Shown here: in pieces, positions 48,140 to 57,065 of the stretch
How the letters are laid out: each line of letters opens with the position of its first letter
Position numbering within the stretch: position 1 is the stretch's first letter
Assembly: GCA_016710525.1 (NCBI GenBank)
Contig: JADJVQ010000008.1
Span: forward strand, 62,001-126,000
DNA length: 64,000 bases
DNA from: Burkholderiaceae bacterium
Lineage (GTDB): Bacteria > Pseudomonadota > Gammaproteobacteria > Burkholderiales > Burkholderiaceae_E
Direction: 5' to 3'
Made by a program: the position numbers and the translations under genes
Notes under the pieces: model-generated
Databases searched by the model: none
What the model saw: the letters and a program-made list of their open reading frames with translations, nothing else
Told to the model about the DNA's origin: nothing

Positions 48140-49081
48140 ATGTCGAGCACAAAATTCTGGGCCGGATCGGCCATCGTGCTGGCCGCGCTGGTGGGCCTGG
48201 CCTTCTCGGGCATCAACGAGTACGTGTTCTTCGCCGGCTTCGTGGTGCTGCAGTTCGTGGTGCTGGCGTCGGCCTGGAACATCCTGGGCGGGTATGCCGG
48301 CTACGTGAACTTCGGTGTGCCGGCTTTCGTGGCCCTGGGCGCGTATTCGGCGCTGGTCTGCTTCAAGGCGCTGGGGGCGCCGCTGCTGGTGCAGATCCTG
48401 GCCGGCGCGGTGATGTCCGGGCTGCTGGGCCTGCTGGTCGGGCTGCTCACGCTGCGGCTGCGCGGCATCTTCTTTTCGATCGCCACGGTGGCCGTGATCT
48501 TCATCCTCGAGACCTTCGTGCTGAACTGGCGCTATGTGGGCGGAGCCAGCGGCATGCAGCTCACGCGGCCCGAACCGGGTTTCGGCTTCGAGAGCTACAC
48601 GCGGATGCTGTTCGCGGTGATGGCCGCGATGGCGGTGATGTCGGTCGCGATCTCGCGTTACCTGCAGTACTCGCACATCGGCCAGGGCTTGCGTGCGCTG
48701 CGCGATTCGGAAGAAGCGGCCGAGTGTTCGGGCGTGCCCACGCTGCGCCTGAAGGTGATCGCCTGCACGGTGTCGGGCGCGCTGCTGGGCGTGGGCGGGG
48801 CGCCGATGCCGATGTACCTGAGCTTCATCGAACCCACGTCCAGCTTCAATCTCAGCTATGCGGTGTCGGCGCTGGCCATGCCGATCATCGGCGGCATCGG
48901 CCACTGGGCCGGCCCGGTGATCGGCGCGCTGCTGCTGGGAACGCTGCAGCAGGTGGTGACCGTCACCATCTCCAATGAGCTCAATGTGCTGGTGGTCGGT
49001 GTGCTGCTGGTGGTGTTCGTCGTCATTGCTCCGGATGGCATCCTGGGCTGGGTGAAGTCATGGAAACGCTCCTCGAAGTAA
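48140..49081 (+). CDS. livM: Branched-chain-type ABC permease LivM
   Basis: 313 residues and about nine membrane helices. Family sequences are NILGGYAGYVNFGVPAFVALGAY (about 41-63), LRGIFFSIATVAVIFILE and LRALRDSEEAAECSGV, the cytoplasmic EAA-like loop. It ends IAPDGILGWVKSWKR and overlaps livG by 22 bp. Confidence 0.94.
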   Translation: MSSTKFWAGSAIVLAALVGLAFSGINEYVFFAGFVVLQFVVLASAWNILGGYAGYVNFGVPAFVALGAYSALVCFKALGAPLLVQILAGAVMSGLLGLLVGLLTLRLRGIFFSIATVAVIFILETFVLNWRYVGGASGMQLTRPEPGFGFESYTRMLFAVMAAMAVMSVAISRYLQYSHIGQGLRALRDSEEAAECSGVPTLRLKVIACTVSGALLGVGGAPMPMYLSFIEPTSSFNLSYAVSALAMPIIGGIGHWAGPVIGALLLGTLQQVVTVTISNELNVLVVGVLLVVFVVIAPDGILGWVKSWKRSSK

Positions 49082-49776
49082 ACGCCATCAGCAAGAGCTT
49101 CGGCGGCTTCACGGCGCTGTCCGAGGTCAGCCTGGCGGTGAGCGCCGGCGAGCGCCTGGGCCTGATCGGGCCCAACGGCTCGGGCAAGACGACGCTGATC
49201 AACTGCATCTCGGGCGCGCTGTTCAACGACGCCGGCTCGATCCGCTTCAACGGCAAGGAGATCTCGCGCAAGAAGGCGCACGAGCGCACGCGGCTGGGCA
49301 TCGCGCGCAGCTTCCAGATCCCGCGGCCCTTTCACAGCATGACGGTGCTCGAGAACCTGATGGTGCCCTTCGCCTACGTGGGCGGCATCAGCGGCGCACG
49401 GGCCCAGAGCGAGGCGCGCGAAATCCTGGCCCAGATGCGGCTGGCCGACAAGGCCGACACCAAGGCCAGCCAGCTCTCGCAGGTCGAGTTGCGCAAGATG
49501 GAGCTGGCGCGCGCGATGGCTGCGCGGCCCAAGCTGCTGATCTCCGACGAGGCGATGGCCGGGCTGGCCGGCGCCGAGGTCGACGAAGTGCTCAAGATCC
49601 TGTTCGACCTGAACAAGCTGGGCATCACGATCATCATGATCGAACACATCATGCAGGCGGTGATGAGCTTTTCGCAGCGCGTGCTCTGCCTGGACACCGG
49701 CAGCGTGATCTGCGTCGGCACGCCCGCCGAAGTCGTCAAGAACCCGCAAGTGCAGAGAGCCTACCTTGGCCATTAA
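49060..49776 (+). CDS. livG: Branched-chain-type ABC transporter ATPase LivG
   Basis: 238 residues. Walker A is GPNGSGKTT (about 36-44). The signature position reads LSQVELRKMELARAMA and the Walker B region is LLISDEAMAGL, both variants of the usual LSGGQ and LLLDEP found in a subgroup of LivG proteins. It starts inside livM and overlaps livF by 11 bp. Confidence 0.93.
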   Translation: METLLEVNAISKSFGGFTALSEVSLAVSAGERLGLIGPNGSGKTTLINCISGALFNDAGSIRFNGKEISRKKAHERTRLGIARSFQIPRPFHSMTVLENLMVPFAYVGGISGARAQSEAREILAQMRLADKADTKASQLSQVELRKMELARAMAARPKLLISDEAMAGLAGAEVDEVLKILFDLNKLGITIIMIEHIMQAVMSFSQRVLCLDTGSVICVGTPAEVVKNPQVQRAYLGH

Positions 49777-50500
49777 GCTCACCATCAAAGACATCAGCGC
49801 CGGCTACGGCGCGGTGCGCGCGCTGCACGGCGTGTCGGTGCAACTCGACCAGGGCCAGACCGTCGCGCTGCTGGGCACCAACGGCAATGGCAAGAGCACG
49901 CTGATGAAGTGCGTGATGGGCATCGTCAAGCCCGACACCGGCAGCATCGTGCTCGAGATCGACGGCGTAAGCCACGACCTCACCCGGATGGCCACCGAAG
50001 AGATCGTCAACCTCGGGGTCTCGCTGGTGCCCGAGGGGCGCCGGCTCTTCCCGAAGCTCACGGTCGAGGAAAACCTGCTGCTGGGCGCCTTTCGCGCGGC
50101 GGCCCGGCCGCAGATCGCACGCAACCTGGCCTTCGCGTTCGAGGCCTTCCCGGTGCTGGCGCAACGGCGCCGCCAGCTGGCGGGCTCGATGTCCGGCGGC
50201 CAGCAGCAGATGCTGGCCATCGCCCGGGCCCTGATGTCCTCGCCGCGGCTGCTGCTGGTCGACGAGCCCTCGGTGGGCCTGTCGCCGCTGCTGGTCTATC
50301 AGACCATCACGACGATCAAGGAGCTCAAGGACAAGTATTCGCTCACGGTGCTGATGGCCGAGCAGAACTTCACCCAGGCGATGCGGATCGCCGACTACGG
50401 CTACATCATCGTGCACGGCGAGATCGTCTTCCAGGGCGACGTCGAGACGCTCAGCGCCAACGAGATGGTCAAGAACTTCTACCTGGGCGTCGCGGCGTGA
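49766..50500 (+). CDS. livF: Branched-chain-type ABC transporter ATPase LivF
   Basis: 244 residues, probable TTG start overlapping livG. Walker A is GTNGNGKST (about 32-40), the signature MSGGQQQMLAIARALM and Walker B LLLVDEPSVGL are canonical. It closes the five-gene transporter, and the molybdenum hydroxylase genes start 51 bp downstream, suggesting uptake of the hydroxylase substrate. Confidence 0.94.
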   Translation: MAIKLTIKDISAGYGAVRALHGVSVQLDQGQTVALLGTNGNGKSTLMKCVMGIVKPDTGSIVLEIDGVSHDLTRMATEEIVNLGVSLVPEGRRLFPKLTVEENLLLGAFRAAARPQIARNLAFAFEAFPVLAQRRRQLAGSMSGGQQQMLAIARALMSSPRLLLVDEPSVGLSPLLVYQTITTIKELKDKYSLTVLMAEQNFTQAMRIADYGYIIVHGEIVFQGDVETLSANEMVKNFYLGVAA

Positions 50501-50550
50501 GCGCGCCGGCTGCGCGCGTCGTCCCCGTTCGCCACTGAAGGAGCCTGCGC

Positions 50551-51411
50551 ATGAAGGCAGCCGATTTCGAATACGTCCGCGTGACGTCGCTGGCGCAGGC
50601 CTTCGAGCAGCTGGCGCAGCGCGGCGAATCCGCGCAGATTCTGGCGGGCGGCCAGAGCCTGATGCCGATGCTCAATCTGCGGCTGGCCACGCCGGGCTGC
50701 CTGATCGACATCGGCGGGCTGCCCGGGCTGCGCGACATCCGGCACGACGGCGCGATGCTGCATGTCGGCGCGCTGGTGACCCATCGCCAGCTGCAGGAGT
50801 CGGCGCTGGTGTCCCGGCTGGTGCCGCTGCTGGCGCAGGCGGTGCCGCATGTCGCGCATCTGGCGATCCGCAATGCCGGCACGCTGGGCGGCAGCCTGGC
50901 ATTGGCCGACCCGGCGGCCGAGTACCCCGCGGTCGCGCTGGCGCTGGGCGCCACGCTCGTGGTGCAGGGCGCCCAGGGTGTGCGGCGCATCGCCGCCGGC
51001 GATTTTTTCCAGGGCCTGTACCAGACCGCGCGCTTGCCGCACGAGATCCTGGTCGGTGTCGAGTTCCCGGTCATCGCGCCCGGCGGGCGGGCCCACTTCA
51101 GCGAGCTGGCTCGCCGCCGCGGCGACTTCGCGATGGTCGGCCTGGCCGCGCAGTTCCAGTTCAGCGACGGGATCATTGCCCAGGCCCGGCTGGCCTATCT
51201 GGCGGTGGCCGACCGGCCGGTGCTCGCGGCGGGCGCGATGGCGGCGCTGCAGGGGCGTGCACCCGACGACGAGGCCGTGCGCGCGGCCCGCGTTGCGCTG
51301 GCCGGCGATCTCGATCCGCCCGGCGATCTGCAGTGCGACCCGGCCACCAAGCGGCACCTGGCCGGCGTGCTGCTGGCCCGTGCGATCGAACAGATGAGGC
51401 AATCGGCATGA
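50551..51411 (+). CDS. Molybdenum hydroxylase FAD-binding subunit (CoxM/NdhM-like)
   Basis: 286 residues of the xanthine-oxidase-family flavoprotein fold. The flavin loops are AGGQSLMPMLNLRLATPG (about 31-48) and NAGTLGGSLALADPAAE (about 109-125). It ends LARAIEQMR and overlaps the FeS-subunit start (ATGA). The three genes encode a complete M-S-L hydroxylase for hydroxylating an aromatic N-heterocycle, aldehyde or CO; the large subunit argues against CO. Confidence 0.92.
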   Translation: MKAADFEYVRVTSLAQAFEQLAQRGESAQILAGGQSLMPMLNLRLATPGCLIDIGGLPGLRDIRHDGAMLHVGALVTHRQLQESALVSRLVPLLAQAVPHVAHLAIRNAGTLGGSLALADPAAEYPAVALALGATLVVQGAQGVRRIAAGDFFQGLYQTARLPHEILVGVEFPVIAPGGRAHFSELARRRGDFAMVGLAAQFQFSDGIIAQARLAYLAVADRPVLAAGAMAALQGRAPDDEAVRAARVALAGDLDPPGDLQCDPATKRHLAGVLLARAIEQMRQSA

Positions 51412-51938
51412 GCGAAGCCCGCATGACGGCCCGGATCCTGGTCAACGGCCAGGCCATCGAACGCGAGGTGCCCGTGCGCCAGCACCTGGTCGACTTCCTG
51501 CGCGAAGACCTCGGCCTGACCGGTTCGCACCTGGGCTGCGAGCACGGCGTGTGCGGCGCCTGCCAGGTGATGGTCGACGGCCAGGTCCAGCGCGGCTGCC
51601 TGACGCTGGCGGTGCAGGCGGACGGCCGGCGGGTCGACACCATCGAGGGTCTTTCGGACAGCGGCGAACTGGCGCAACTGCAGCAGGCCTTCCTGGCGCA
51701 CAACGCCTTCCAGTGCGGCTACTGCTCCAGCGGCATGCTGCTCACGGCCCTGCACATCGTGCGCCATCATCCTGACGCCGATCGCGATGCGATCCGTGAC
51801 CTGCTCTCGGGCAACTACTGCCGATGCACCGGATACCAGGCGATCGTCGACGCCATCGAATCGGTGCTGCGCGGCGCGGCGCAGCCCGCCTGGACGCCGG
51901 ACCCTGCCGCATCCGCCACGAAGCGAGGTGCCCGATGA
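51408..51938 (+). CDS. Molybdenum hydroxylase [2Fe-2S] subunit
   Basis: 176 residues. The plant-ferredoxin-type cluster is bound by CEHGVCGAC (about 45-53), the second cluster by CGYCSSGM and CRCTGYQA in the helical domain. It is translationally coupled at both ends: the start overlaps the flavoprotein stop and the stop overlaps the large-subunit start. Confidence 0.94.
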   Translation: MSEARMTARILVNGQAIEREVPVRQHLVDFLREDLGLTGSHLGCEHGVCGACQVMVDGQVQRGCLTLAVQADGRRVDTIEGLSDSGELAQLQQAFLAHNAFQCGYCSSGMLLTALHIVRHHPDADRDAIRDLLSGNYCRCTGYQAIVDAIESVLRGAAQPAWTPDPAASATKRGAR

Positions 51939-54355
51939 ATGCGCGTTCCGAACTGCCGGTCGTGGCCGACGACGACACTCGGCTGGCCAACGCGGACGCG
52001 GCAGCGGCGGGCCGCTTCATCGGCCAGAGCCTGCCGCGCACCGGGGCCCGCAAGCTGCTGCAGGGCCGGGGCAGCTACCTCGACGACATCCGGGTGCCGC
52101 GCCTTGCGCACGTCGTGTTCGTGCGCAGCCCGCACGCCCATGCGCGCATCCTCGCGCTGCGGCTCGACGCGGCACGCGCCTGTGCCGGTGTGATCGCGGT
52201 GGTCGATGGCCGCGCGCTGGCCGCGTACTGCACGCCCTGGGTGGGCGTGCTGGGCCATCTGAAGGGCATCAAGTCGGCCGAGCAGCACGCCATCGCCATC
52301 GATCGGGCCTGCTCGCAGGGCGAGGCCGTGGCCGCGATCGTGGCCGAGACCCGGCGCCAGGCCGAAGATGCCGCCGATCAGGTCAGTGTCGACTGGGACG
52401 TGCTGCCCGCGGTGACCGACATGCGCGCGGCCCTCGAAGGCTCGGTGGTCATCCACCCGCAGCTGGGCGACAACGTCTGCTTTCACCGCGAGCTGGTCAC
52501 CGAAGGGTTCGACGAGGCCTTTGCCGGCGCCGACCTGGTGGTCGAGAAGACCTACGACTTCGCCCGCCACACCGGCGTGACCAACGAGCCGCGCGGCATC
52601 CTGGCCGACTACAACCCGGCCGAACACACGCTGACGGTGTACCAGGGCACCCAGGCCCCGCACATGATGCAGGACATCTTCTCGCGTCACCTGGGCATTC
52701 CTGAGTCGAACGTGCGGGTGATCTGCAAGGACGTCGGCGGATCGTTCGGGATCAAGGTGCATGTGTATCCGGACGAGATGGCCACCGCCGCGCTGTCGGT
52801 GATGCTGCGCCGGCCGGTGAAGTTCGTTGCCGACCGCATGGAGTCCTTCCTCACCGACATCCATGCGCGCGAGCACACCGCCACGGTGCGGCTGGCCTGC
52901 ACGAAGGCCGGCGACATCATCGGCTTCGACCTCGATGACCTCACCGGCATCGGGCCGTACTCGGTGTATCCGCGCACCAGCGGCATCGAGGGCAATCAGG
53001 TGGTCAACCTGACCGGCGGCCCGTATCGGCACTCGCATTACCGCGCCAAGCTCGATGTCGTTTTCACCAACAAGAATGTCACCTGCCAGTACCGTGCGGT
53101 CGGCCATCCCATTGCGATGGCGCTGACCGAGGGCATCGTCGACGAGGCCGCTCGCGCGCTGGGCATGGATCCGGCGCAGTTCCGCCGGCGCAACCTGATC
53201 GCCGACGACGCTTATCCCTACACGTTCCCCTCGGGCGTGAAGTTCGAGAAGCTCTCGCACCATCAGTGCCTGGACAAGCTGCTGGCGGCCATGGACTACG
53301 AGGGCCTGCGCGCCGAGCAGCAGCGGCTGCGTGCGCAGGGCGTGTATCGCGGCATCGGCCTGGCCGCGATGATCGAGGTCACCAATCCGTCGCCGGCTTT
53401 CTACGGTGTCGGGGGGGCGCGGATCTCGGCCCAGGACGGCGCGACGCTGCGGCTCGATCCTGCCGGCATGGTGACCGTGCTGGTCAGTGTGACCGAGCAG
53501 GGGCAGGGCACAGAGGCGGTGTTTGCGCAGGTCGCCGCGACGGCGGTGGGCGTGAGCATGGACCGTGTGCGCGTGGTGACCGGCGACACGGCGGTCACCC
53601 CCTATGGTGGAGGCACCTGGGCGTCCCGGGGGGCCGGCATCGGCGGCGAGGCCGTGCTGCAGGCGGGCAAGGCGCTGAAATCCAATATCCTGGAAGTCGC
53701 CGCGGCCATCCTGAGCCTGGATGCCGACCTGCTCGACGTGCGCGACAACCGGGTGGTCGACGCGCTGACGGGGCGCGAGCGCATGGGACTGGCCGAGCTG
53801 GGCCGGGTCGCCTACTTCCGGCCGGACACGCTGCCGATGGGCTTTCAGTCCGAGCTCACCGTGACCCGGCACTACACGCCACGCGAATACGGTTTCACCT
53901 TCACCAACGGCATCCAGGCCTCGCTGGTCGAGGTCGATGTGCAGACCGGTTTCGTCAGGCTGCTCAAGCACTGGTGCGTCGAGGACTGCGGCACCGTGCT
54001 CAATCCGATGCTGGTCGACGAGCAGATCCGCGGCGGCATCGTGCAGGGCATCGGCGCGGCCCTGTACGAAGAATGCCTGTACGACGAGGCCGGTCAATTG
54101 CGCAACGGCTCGATGGCCGAGTACCTGGTGCCGATGGCCGCCGAGATGCCCGACATCGTGGTCGGCCATGTCGAGACCCCCACGCGCAGTTCCGAACTCG
54201 GCGCGAAGGGGGCCGGTGAAGCGGGCACAGCCGGCGCGCCGGCGGCCGTGATGAACGCGATCAACGATGCGCTGGCGCCGCTGGGGGTGAACCTGAGCGC
54301 ACAGCCCTTCACCCCGCAGCGCATCCTGCGCGCGCTAGGTGCGCTGGACACCTGA
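51935..54355 (+). CDS. Molybdenum hydroxylase large, Moco-binding subunit
   Basis: 806 residues. Moco/substrate motifs in order are YQGTQAPHMMQD, VCK-type DVGGSFGIKVH, QYRAVGHPIAMALTEG at the position of the AYRGAGRPE loop, and the active-site glutamate in GAKGAGEAGTAG. The CO dehydrogenase form I loop AYXCSFR is absent, so this is not a CO oxidiser. The same subunit type occurs in nicotine-, quinoline- and isoquinoline-type hydroxylases. Given the nearby oxygenases, an N-heteroaromatic or similar ring is the likely substrate. Confidence 0.92.
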   Translation: MNARSELPVVADDDTRLANADAAAAGRFIGQSLPRTGARKLLQGRGSYLDDIRVPRLAHVVFVRSPHAHARILALRLDAARACAGVIAVVDGRALAAYCTPWVGVLGHLKGIKSAEQHAIAIDRACSQGEAVAAIVAETRRQAEDAADQVSVDWDVLPAVTDMRAALEGSVVIHPQLGDNVCFHRELVTEGFDEAFAGADLVVEKTYDFARHTGVTNEPRGILADYNPAEHTLTVYQGTQAPHMMQDIFSRHLGIPESNVRVICKDVGGSFGIKVHVYPDEMATAALSVMLRRPVKFVADRMESFLTDIHAREHTATVRLACTKAGDIIGFDLDDLTGIGPYSVYPRTSGIEGNQVVNLTGGPYRHSHYRAKLDVVFTNKNVTCQYRAVGHPIAMALTEGIVDEAARALGMDPAQFRRRNLIADDAYPYTFPSGVKFEKLSHHQCLDKLLAAMDYEGLRAEQQRLRAQGVYRGIGLAAMIEVTNPSPAFYGVGGARISAQDGATLRLDPAGMVTVLVSVTEQGQGTEAVFAQVAATAVGVSMDRVRVVTGDTAVTPYGGGTWASRGAGIGGEAVLQAGKALKSNILEVAAAILSLDADLLDVRDNRVVDALTGRERMGLAELGRVAYFRPDTLPMGFQSELTVTRHYTPREYGFTFTNGIQASLVEVDVQTGFVRLLKHWCVEDCGTVLNPMLVDEQIRGGIVQGIGAALYEECLYDEAGQLRNGSMAEYLVPMAAEMPDIVVGHVETPTRSSELGAKGAGEAGTAGAPAAVMNAINDALAPLGVNLSAQPFTPQRILRALGALDT

Positions 54356-54364
54356 GGCGGGTCG

Positions 54365-55087
54365 GTGGCCCTCGCGAATCGCTCCTCCCCGCCCGCCGCC
54401 GTGACCAGAGCGGGTGCGGCTCGCGCCTCGAAGGCCACCGGTGCGCGGCTCGATCCGCAGGCGCGCCGGCGCCAGATCCTGGACGCGGCGATCGGCTATT
54501 TCGCCGAGGCCGGGTTCGGCGTGCAGACCCGCGAGCTGACCCGGCGTATCGGGGTTTCGCAACCGCTGCTCTACCGGTACTTCCCCTCCAAGCAGGATCT
54601 GATCGAAGCGGTTTTCGACGAGGTCTTCCTGAGCCGCCTGAATGACGAATGGGTGATCCAGCTGCGCGACCGCGGCGTGCCGCTGCGCGAGCGGCTGATG
54701 CACTTCTACGGGCAGTATGCGCAGGCGACCTATCGTCCGGAGTGGATCCGCATCTACATGTACGCCGGCCTGGCCGGCGACAAGCTGAATCGCGACTACC
54801 TGGCACTGGTGCGCCGCAAGCTGCTCAATGTGATGTGCGAGGAGTTTCGCGCGGTGTTCCTGAGCGACAGCCAGCGCGCCCAGGCCGCGGCGATCTCGGC
54901 CCGCGAGATCGAACTGGTCTGGAACCTCCATGGCAGCATGTTCTATTGGGCGGTGCGCAAGAACATCTTCGGCGTGCGCGCCGGCCTGCCGTTCGAGACC
55001 CGCACGGCCGATGCGATCGACCTGTTCATCGCCGGCGCGCGCCAGCGCTACGCGACGGTCGTCGCCGGATTGCCCGAGGCGGGCTAA
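54365..55087 (+). CDS. TetR-family transcriptional regulator
   Basis: 240 residues, GTG start 9 bp after the large-subunit stop. The helix-turn-helix lies at about 46-78 (GVQTRELTRRIGVSQPLLYRYFPSKQDLIEAVF), followed by a ligand domain rich in aromatic residues. An arginine/alanine-rich N-terminal extension of about 25 residues is present. It is in the molybdenum hydroxylase operon and is the only regulator in region 7, so it may bind the palindromes flanking the island; this is inference. Confidence 0.92.
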   Translation: MALANRSSPPAAVTRAGAARASKATGARLDPQARRRQILDAAIGYFAEAGFGVQTRELTRRIGVSQPLLYRYFPSKQDLIEAVFDEVFLSRLNDEWVIQLRDRGVPLRERLMHFYGQYAQATYRPEWIRIYMYAGLAGDKLNRDYLALVRRKLLNVMCEEFRAVFLSDSQRAQAAAISAREIELVWNLHGSMFYWAVRKNIFGVRAGLPFETRTADAIDLFIAGARQRYATVVAGLPEAG

Positions 55088-55230
55088 CGCGCGGGCTCGT
55101 CCATCGGACGGGCGGAGCCCAGCCCCATGAACGTGCCGCGATAAAAGACCAGCGGCTCGCGATCGGTGATCTCGTGGGGCACTATCCGGCTGACGATGAA
55201 GCGATGGGCGCGCGCATCGGCGCCCGTCAT
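55084..55230 (-). pseudogene. C-terminal remnant of a flavin reductase-like protein
   Basis: 48 codons from an ATG overlapping the dehydrogenase stop. The translation HRFIVSRIVPHEITDREPLVFYRGTF matches the last strands of HpaC/FMN-binding split-barrel reductases, whose conserved end reads PLLFYRG. The FMN-binding N-terminal two thirds is missing. It overlaps the TetR stop by 4 bp. It is probably a relic, or the tail of a gene moved or deleted when the neighbouring dehydrogenase was inserted. Confidence 0.6.
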
Positions 55231-56143
55231 GTCGTGCCGGCCGCCAGGCGTTCGAGCACCGCGTACACCGCCGCGGTGTCGTGCAGCGCATGCCCCTGGG
55301 CCAGCGCCGCCTGATAGATGGGCACACAGGCGGCGAACAGCGGCGCCGGCAAGGCGAGCTCGGCCAGCGCCTCGCCGATGATCGCCATGTCCTTGGCCCA
55401 GACTTCGACCTTCATCGTGGCGTCCTGCCAGCGCCCGCGGCCATCATGGGACCGCGCACCTGAAGCATGCGCGAGGTGCCCGCGCCGTCGCCGACCACCT
55501 CGACCACGCGGGCCGGATCCAGGCCCAGGCGCTGCGCGAACAGCAGCGCCTCGGCCGAGGACACGTTGTGGATGGCGACCAGCAGATTGGCCACCAGCTT
55601 CATGCGCATGCCATTGCCAAAGGGCCCGACCTCGTAGCGCGCCCTGGCGAAGCCGTCGAAGACCGCCGCCAGCTCGGCGATATCGGCCGGTTCGCCGCTC
55701 GCGTACACCGCGAGGTCGCGGGTGCGCGCCTGGCCGGCGGTCCCGGACAGTGGCGCATCGACCATGGCGATGCCGGCGCATGCCAGCCGTTCCCGGGCCC
55801 GCTGCTTGTCGGCGATCGGCAGCGTGCTGGTTTCGGCCAGCACGCGGCGCGGCGCGGCGCTTGCGCCAGATTCGGGGCGCGCCTCCGGTCGGGCGGCCAG
55901 CGCGTCGCACACCGCCATCAGGGCCTGCGACGAGGGCAGTGAACTGATCAGCAGGCGCGTGCCGGGGGGCAGTGTGGCGGCCGACTCGGCGACGTCGCGG
56001 ATCGAGTCGCGCATCCGCTCGCGGGCTTGCGCATCGATGTCGACGCCGCTGACCGCGAAGCCTGCCCGCTGCAGGTTGGCCGCGATGGCCGAACCCATGA
56101 GACCCAAGCCGATCACACCGACGCCGACGCCGCTAGCCTGCAT
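55227..56143 (-). CDS. 3-hydroxyisobutyrate dehydrogenase-family oxidoreductase (frameshifted)
   Basis: About 305 residues when repaired. The N-terminal NAD-binding domain has VIGLGLMGSAIA (about 9-20), the catalytic DAPLSGT loop and the lysine region GMRMKLVANLL. The first frame ends after GPMMAAG and the second continues RWQDATMKVEVWAKDMAIIGE to the helical C-terminus. The break is at a CCC at 55434-55436 (GGG on the coding strand); one more G restores it. It is divergent from the lactonase gene. Confidence 0.85.
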
Positions 56144-56165
56144 CGATCCTCCTGCCGCGCTATTT

Positions 56166-56185
56166 ATCTATAGATCAACAGATCT
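56166..56185. promoter_or_regulatory. Overlapping palindromes in the divergent promoter
   Basis: ATCTATAGAT (56166-56175) is a perfect palindrome, and AGATC-AACA-GATCT (56172-56185) overlaps it. The stretch is AT-rich, unlike its surroundings, and lies between the divergent dehydrogenase and lactonase genes. It is probably an operator plus -10 element. Confidence 0.45.
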
Positions 56186-56240
56186 TACAATGGCCCGCCC
56201 GACCGGCCAATGGCTGGCCGCGGCACAGGAGACGGCACAG

Positions 56241-57065
56241 ATGATCGAGACGACGATTTCGCGGCCCGATGGCGCCCGCATCCGGATGCGCGACCACGGC
56301 GGGAGCACCCGGCGCAGCCCTGCGCCCGCGCTGGTGCTGTCCAACTCGCTGGCAACCGACTCGGCCCTGTGGGACGAAGTGGTCGGGCGGCTGTGCGCCG
56401 ACTATCGGGTGCTGACCTACGACACCCGTGGCCACGGCGCAAGCCTGGCGCCCACCGCGTCGGCGCGGCTGGCCGATCTGGCCGACGACCTGTTCGCGGT
56501 GATGGACAGCGCCGGCCTGGAACAGGCCTTCATCGCCGGCATCTCGCTGGGCGGCATGACCGGGCTGCAGTGCGCGCTGCAGGCGCCGCAGCGCGTCCTG
56601 GGCCTGGTCGCCTGCCATTGCCGCGCGAGCATCGACGCCGCCGGCATCGCCGGCTGGGAGCAGCGCCTGCAGGTGCTGCGCGACGCCGGGCCGCAGGCCC
56701 TGGCGGCGATCACGCTGGAGCGCTGGTTCACCGCCGAATACCGCGCGGCCGAACCGGCCGCGATGGCGCGCGTGCAGGCCATGATCGGCCGCACCGCGCC
56801 TGCCGGCTACGAGGCCTGTGTGCGGGCGATCCAGGGCATCGATCTGCTGGCCAGGCTGCCTGGCATCCGCGTGCCGGTGCTGCTGGTCGCGGGCGCGCAG
56901 GACGCGGCGGCGGCCCCGGCTGTCATGCGGGACATGGCGCAGGCGATCGAAGGCGCGCAGCTCGAAGTGCTCGATCCCTGCGGCCATTTGTCGGCTGTGC
57001 AGCGGCCCGCCGAACTCGCGGCGCTGATCGATCGATTCATCCTTTCCCGGAGCCAGCCGCGATGA
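56241..57065 (+). CDS. 3-oxoadipate enol-lactonase-like alpha/beta hydrolase
   Basis: 274 residues from the ATG at 56241 (AGGAGA 9 bp ahead; an upstream ATG at 56190 adds 17). The oxyanion strand is LVLSNSLATDSALWDEVV, a hallmark of PcaD, with YDTRGHG, the nucleophile in GISLGGMTG (about 107-115), Asp in VAGAQD and His in DPCGHLSAV. PcaD relatives hydrolyse enol-lactones in aromatic ring breakdown, and here this may act on a ring-cleavage product. It overlaps the LLM gene by 4 bp. Confidence 0.9.
   Translation: MIETTISRPDGARIRMRDHGGSTRRSPAPALVLSNSLATDSALWDEVVGRLCADYRVLTYDTRGHGASLAPTASARLADLADDLFAVMDSAGLEQAFIAGISLGGMTGLQCALQAPQRVLGLVACHCRASIDAAGIAGWEQRLQVLRDAGPQALAAITLERWFTAEYRAAEPAAMARVQAMIGRTAPAGYEACVRAIQGIDLLARLPGIRVPVLLVAGAQDAAAAPAVMRDMAQAIEGAQLEVLDPCGHLSAVQRPAELAALIDRFILSRSQPR

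Noticed and set aside
50551..54355. Aerobic CO dehydrogenase coxMSL
   Set aside because: The large subunit lacks the AYXCSFR loop of form I enzymes and there are no cox accessory genes around.
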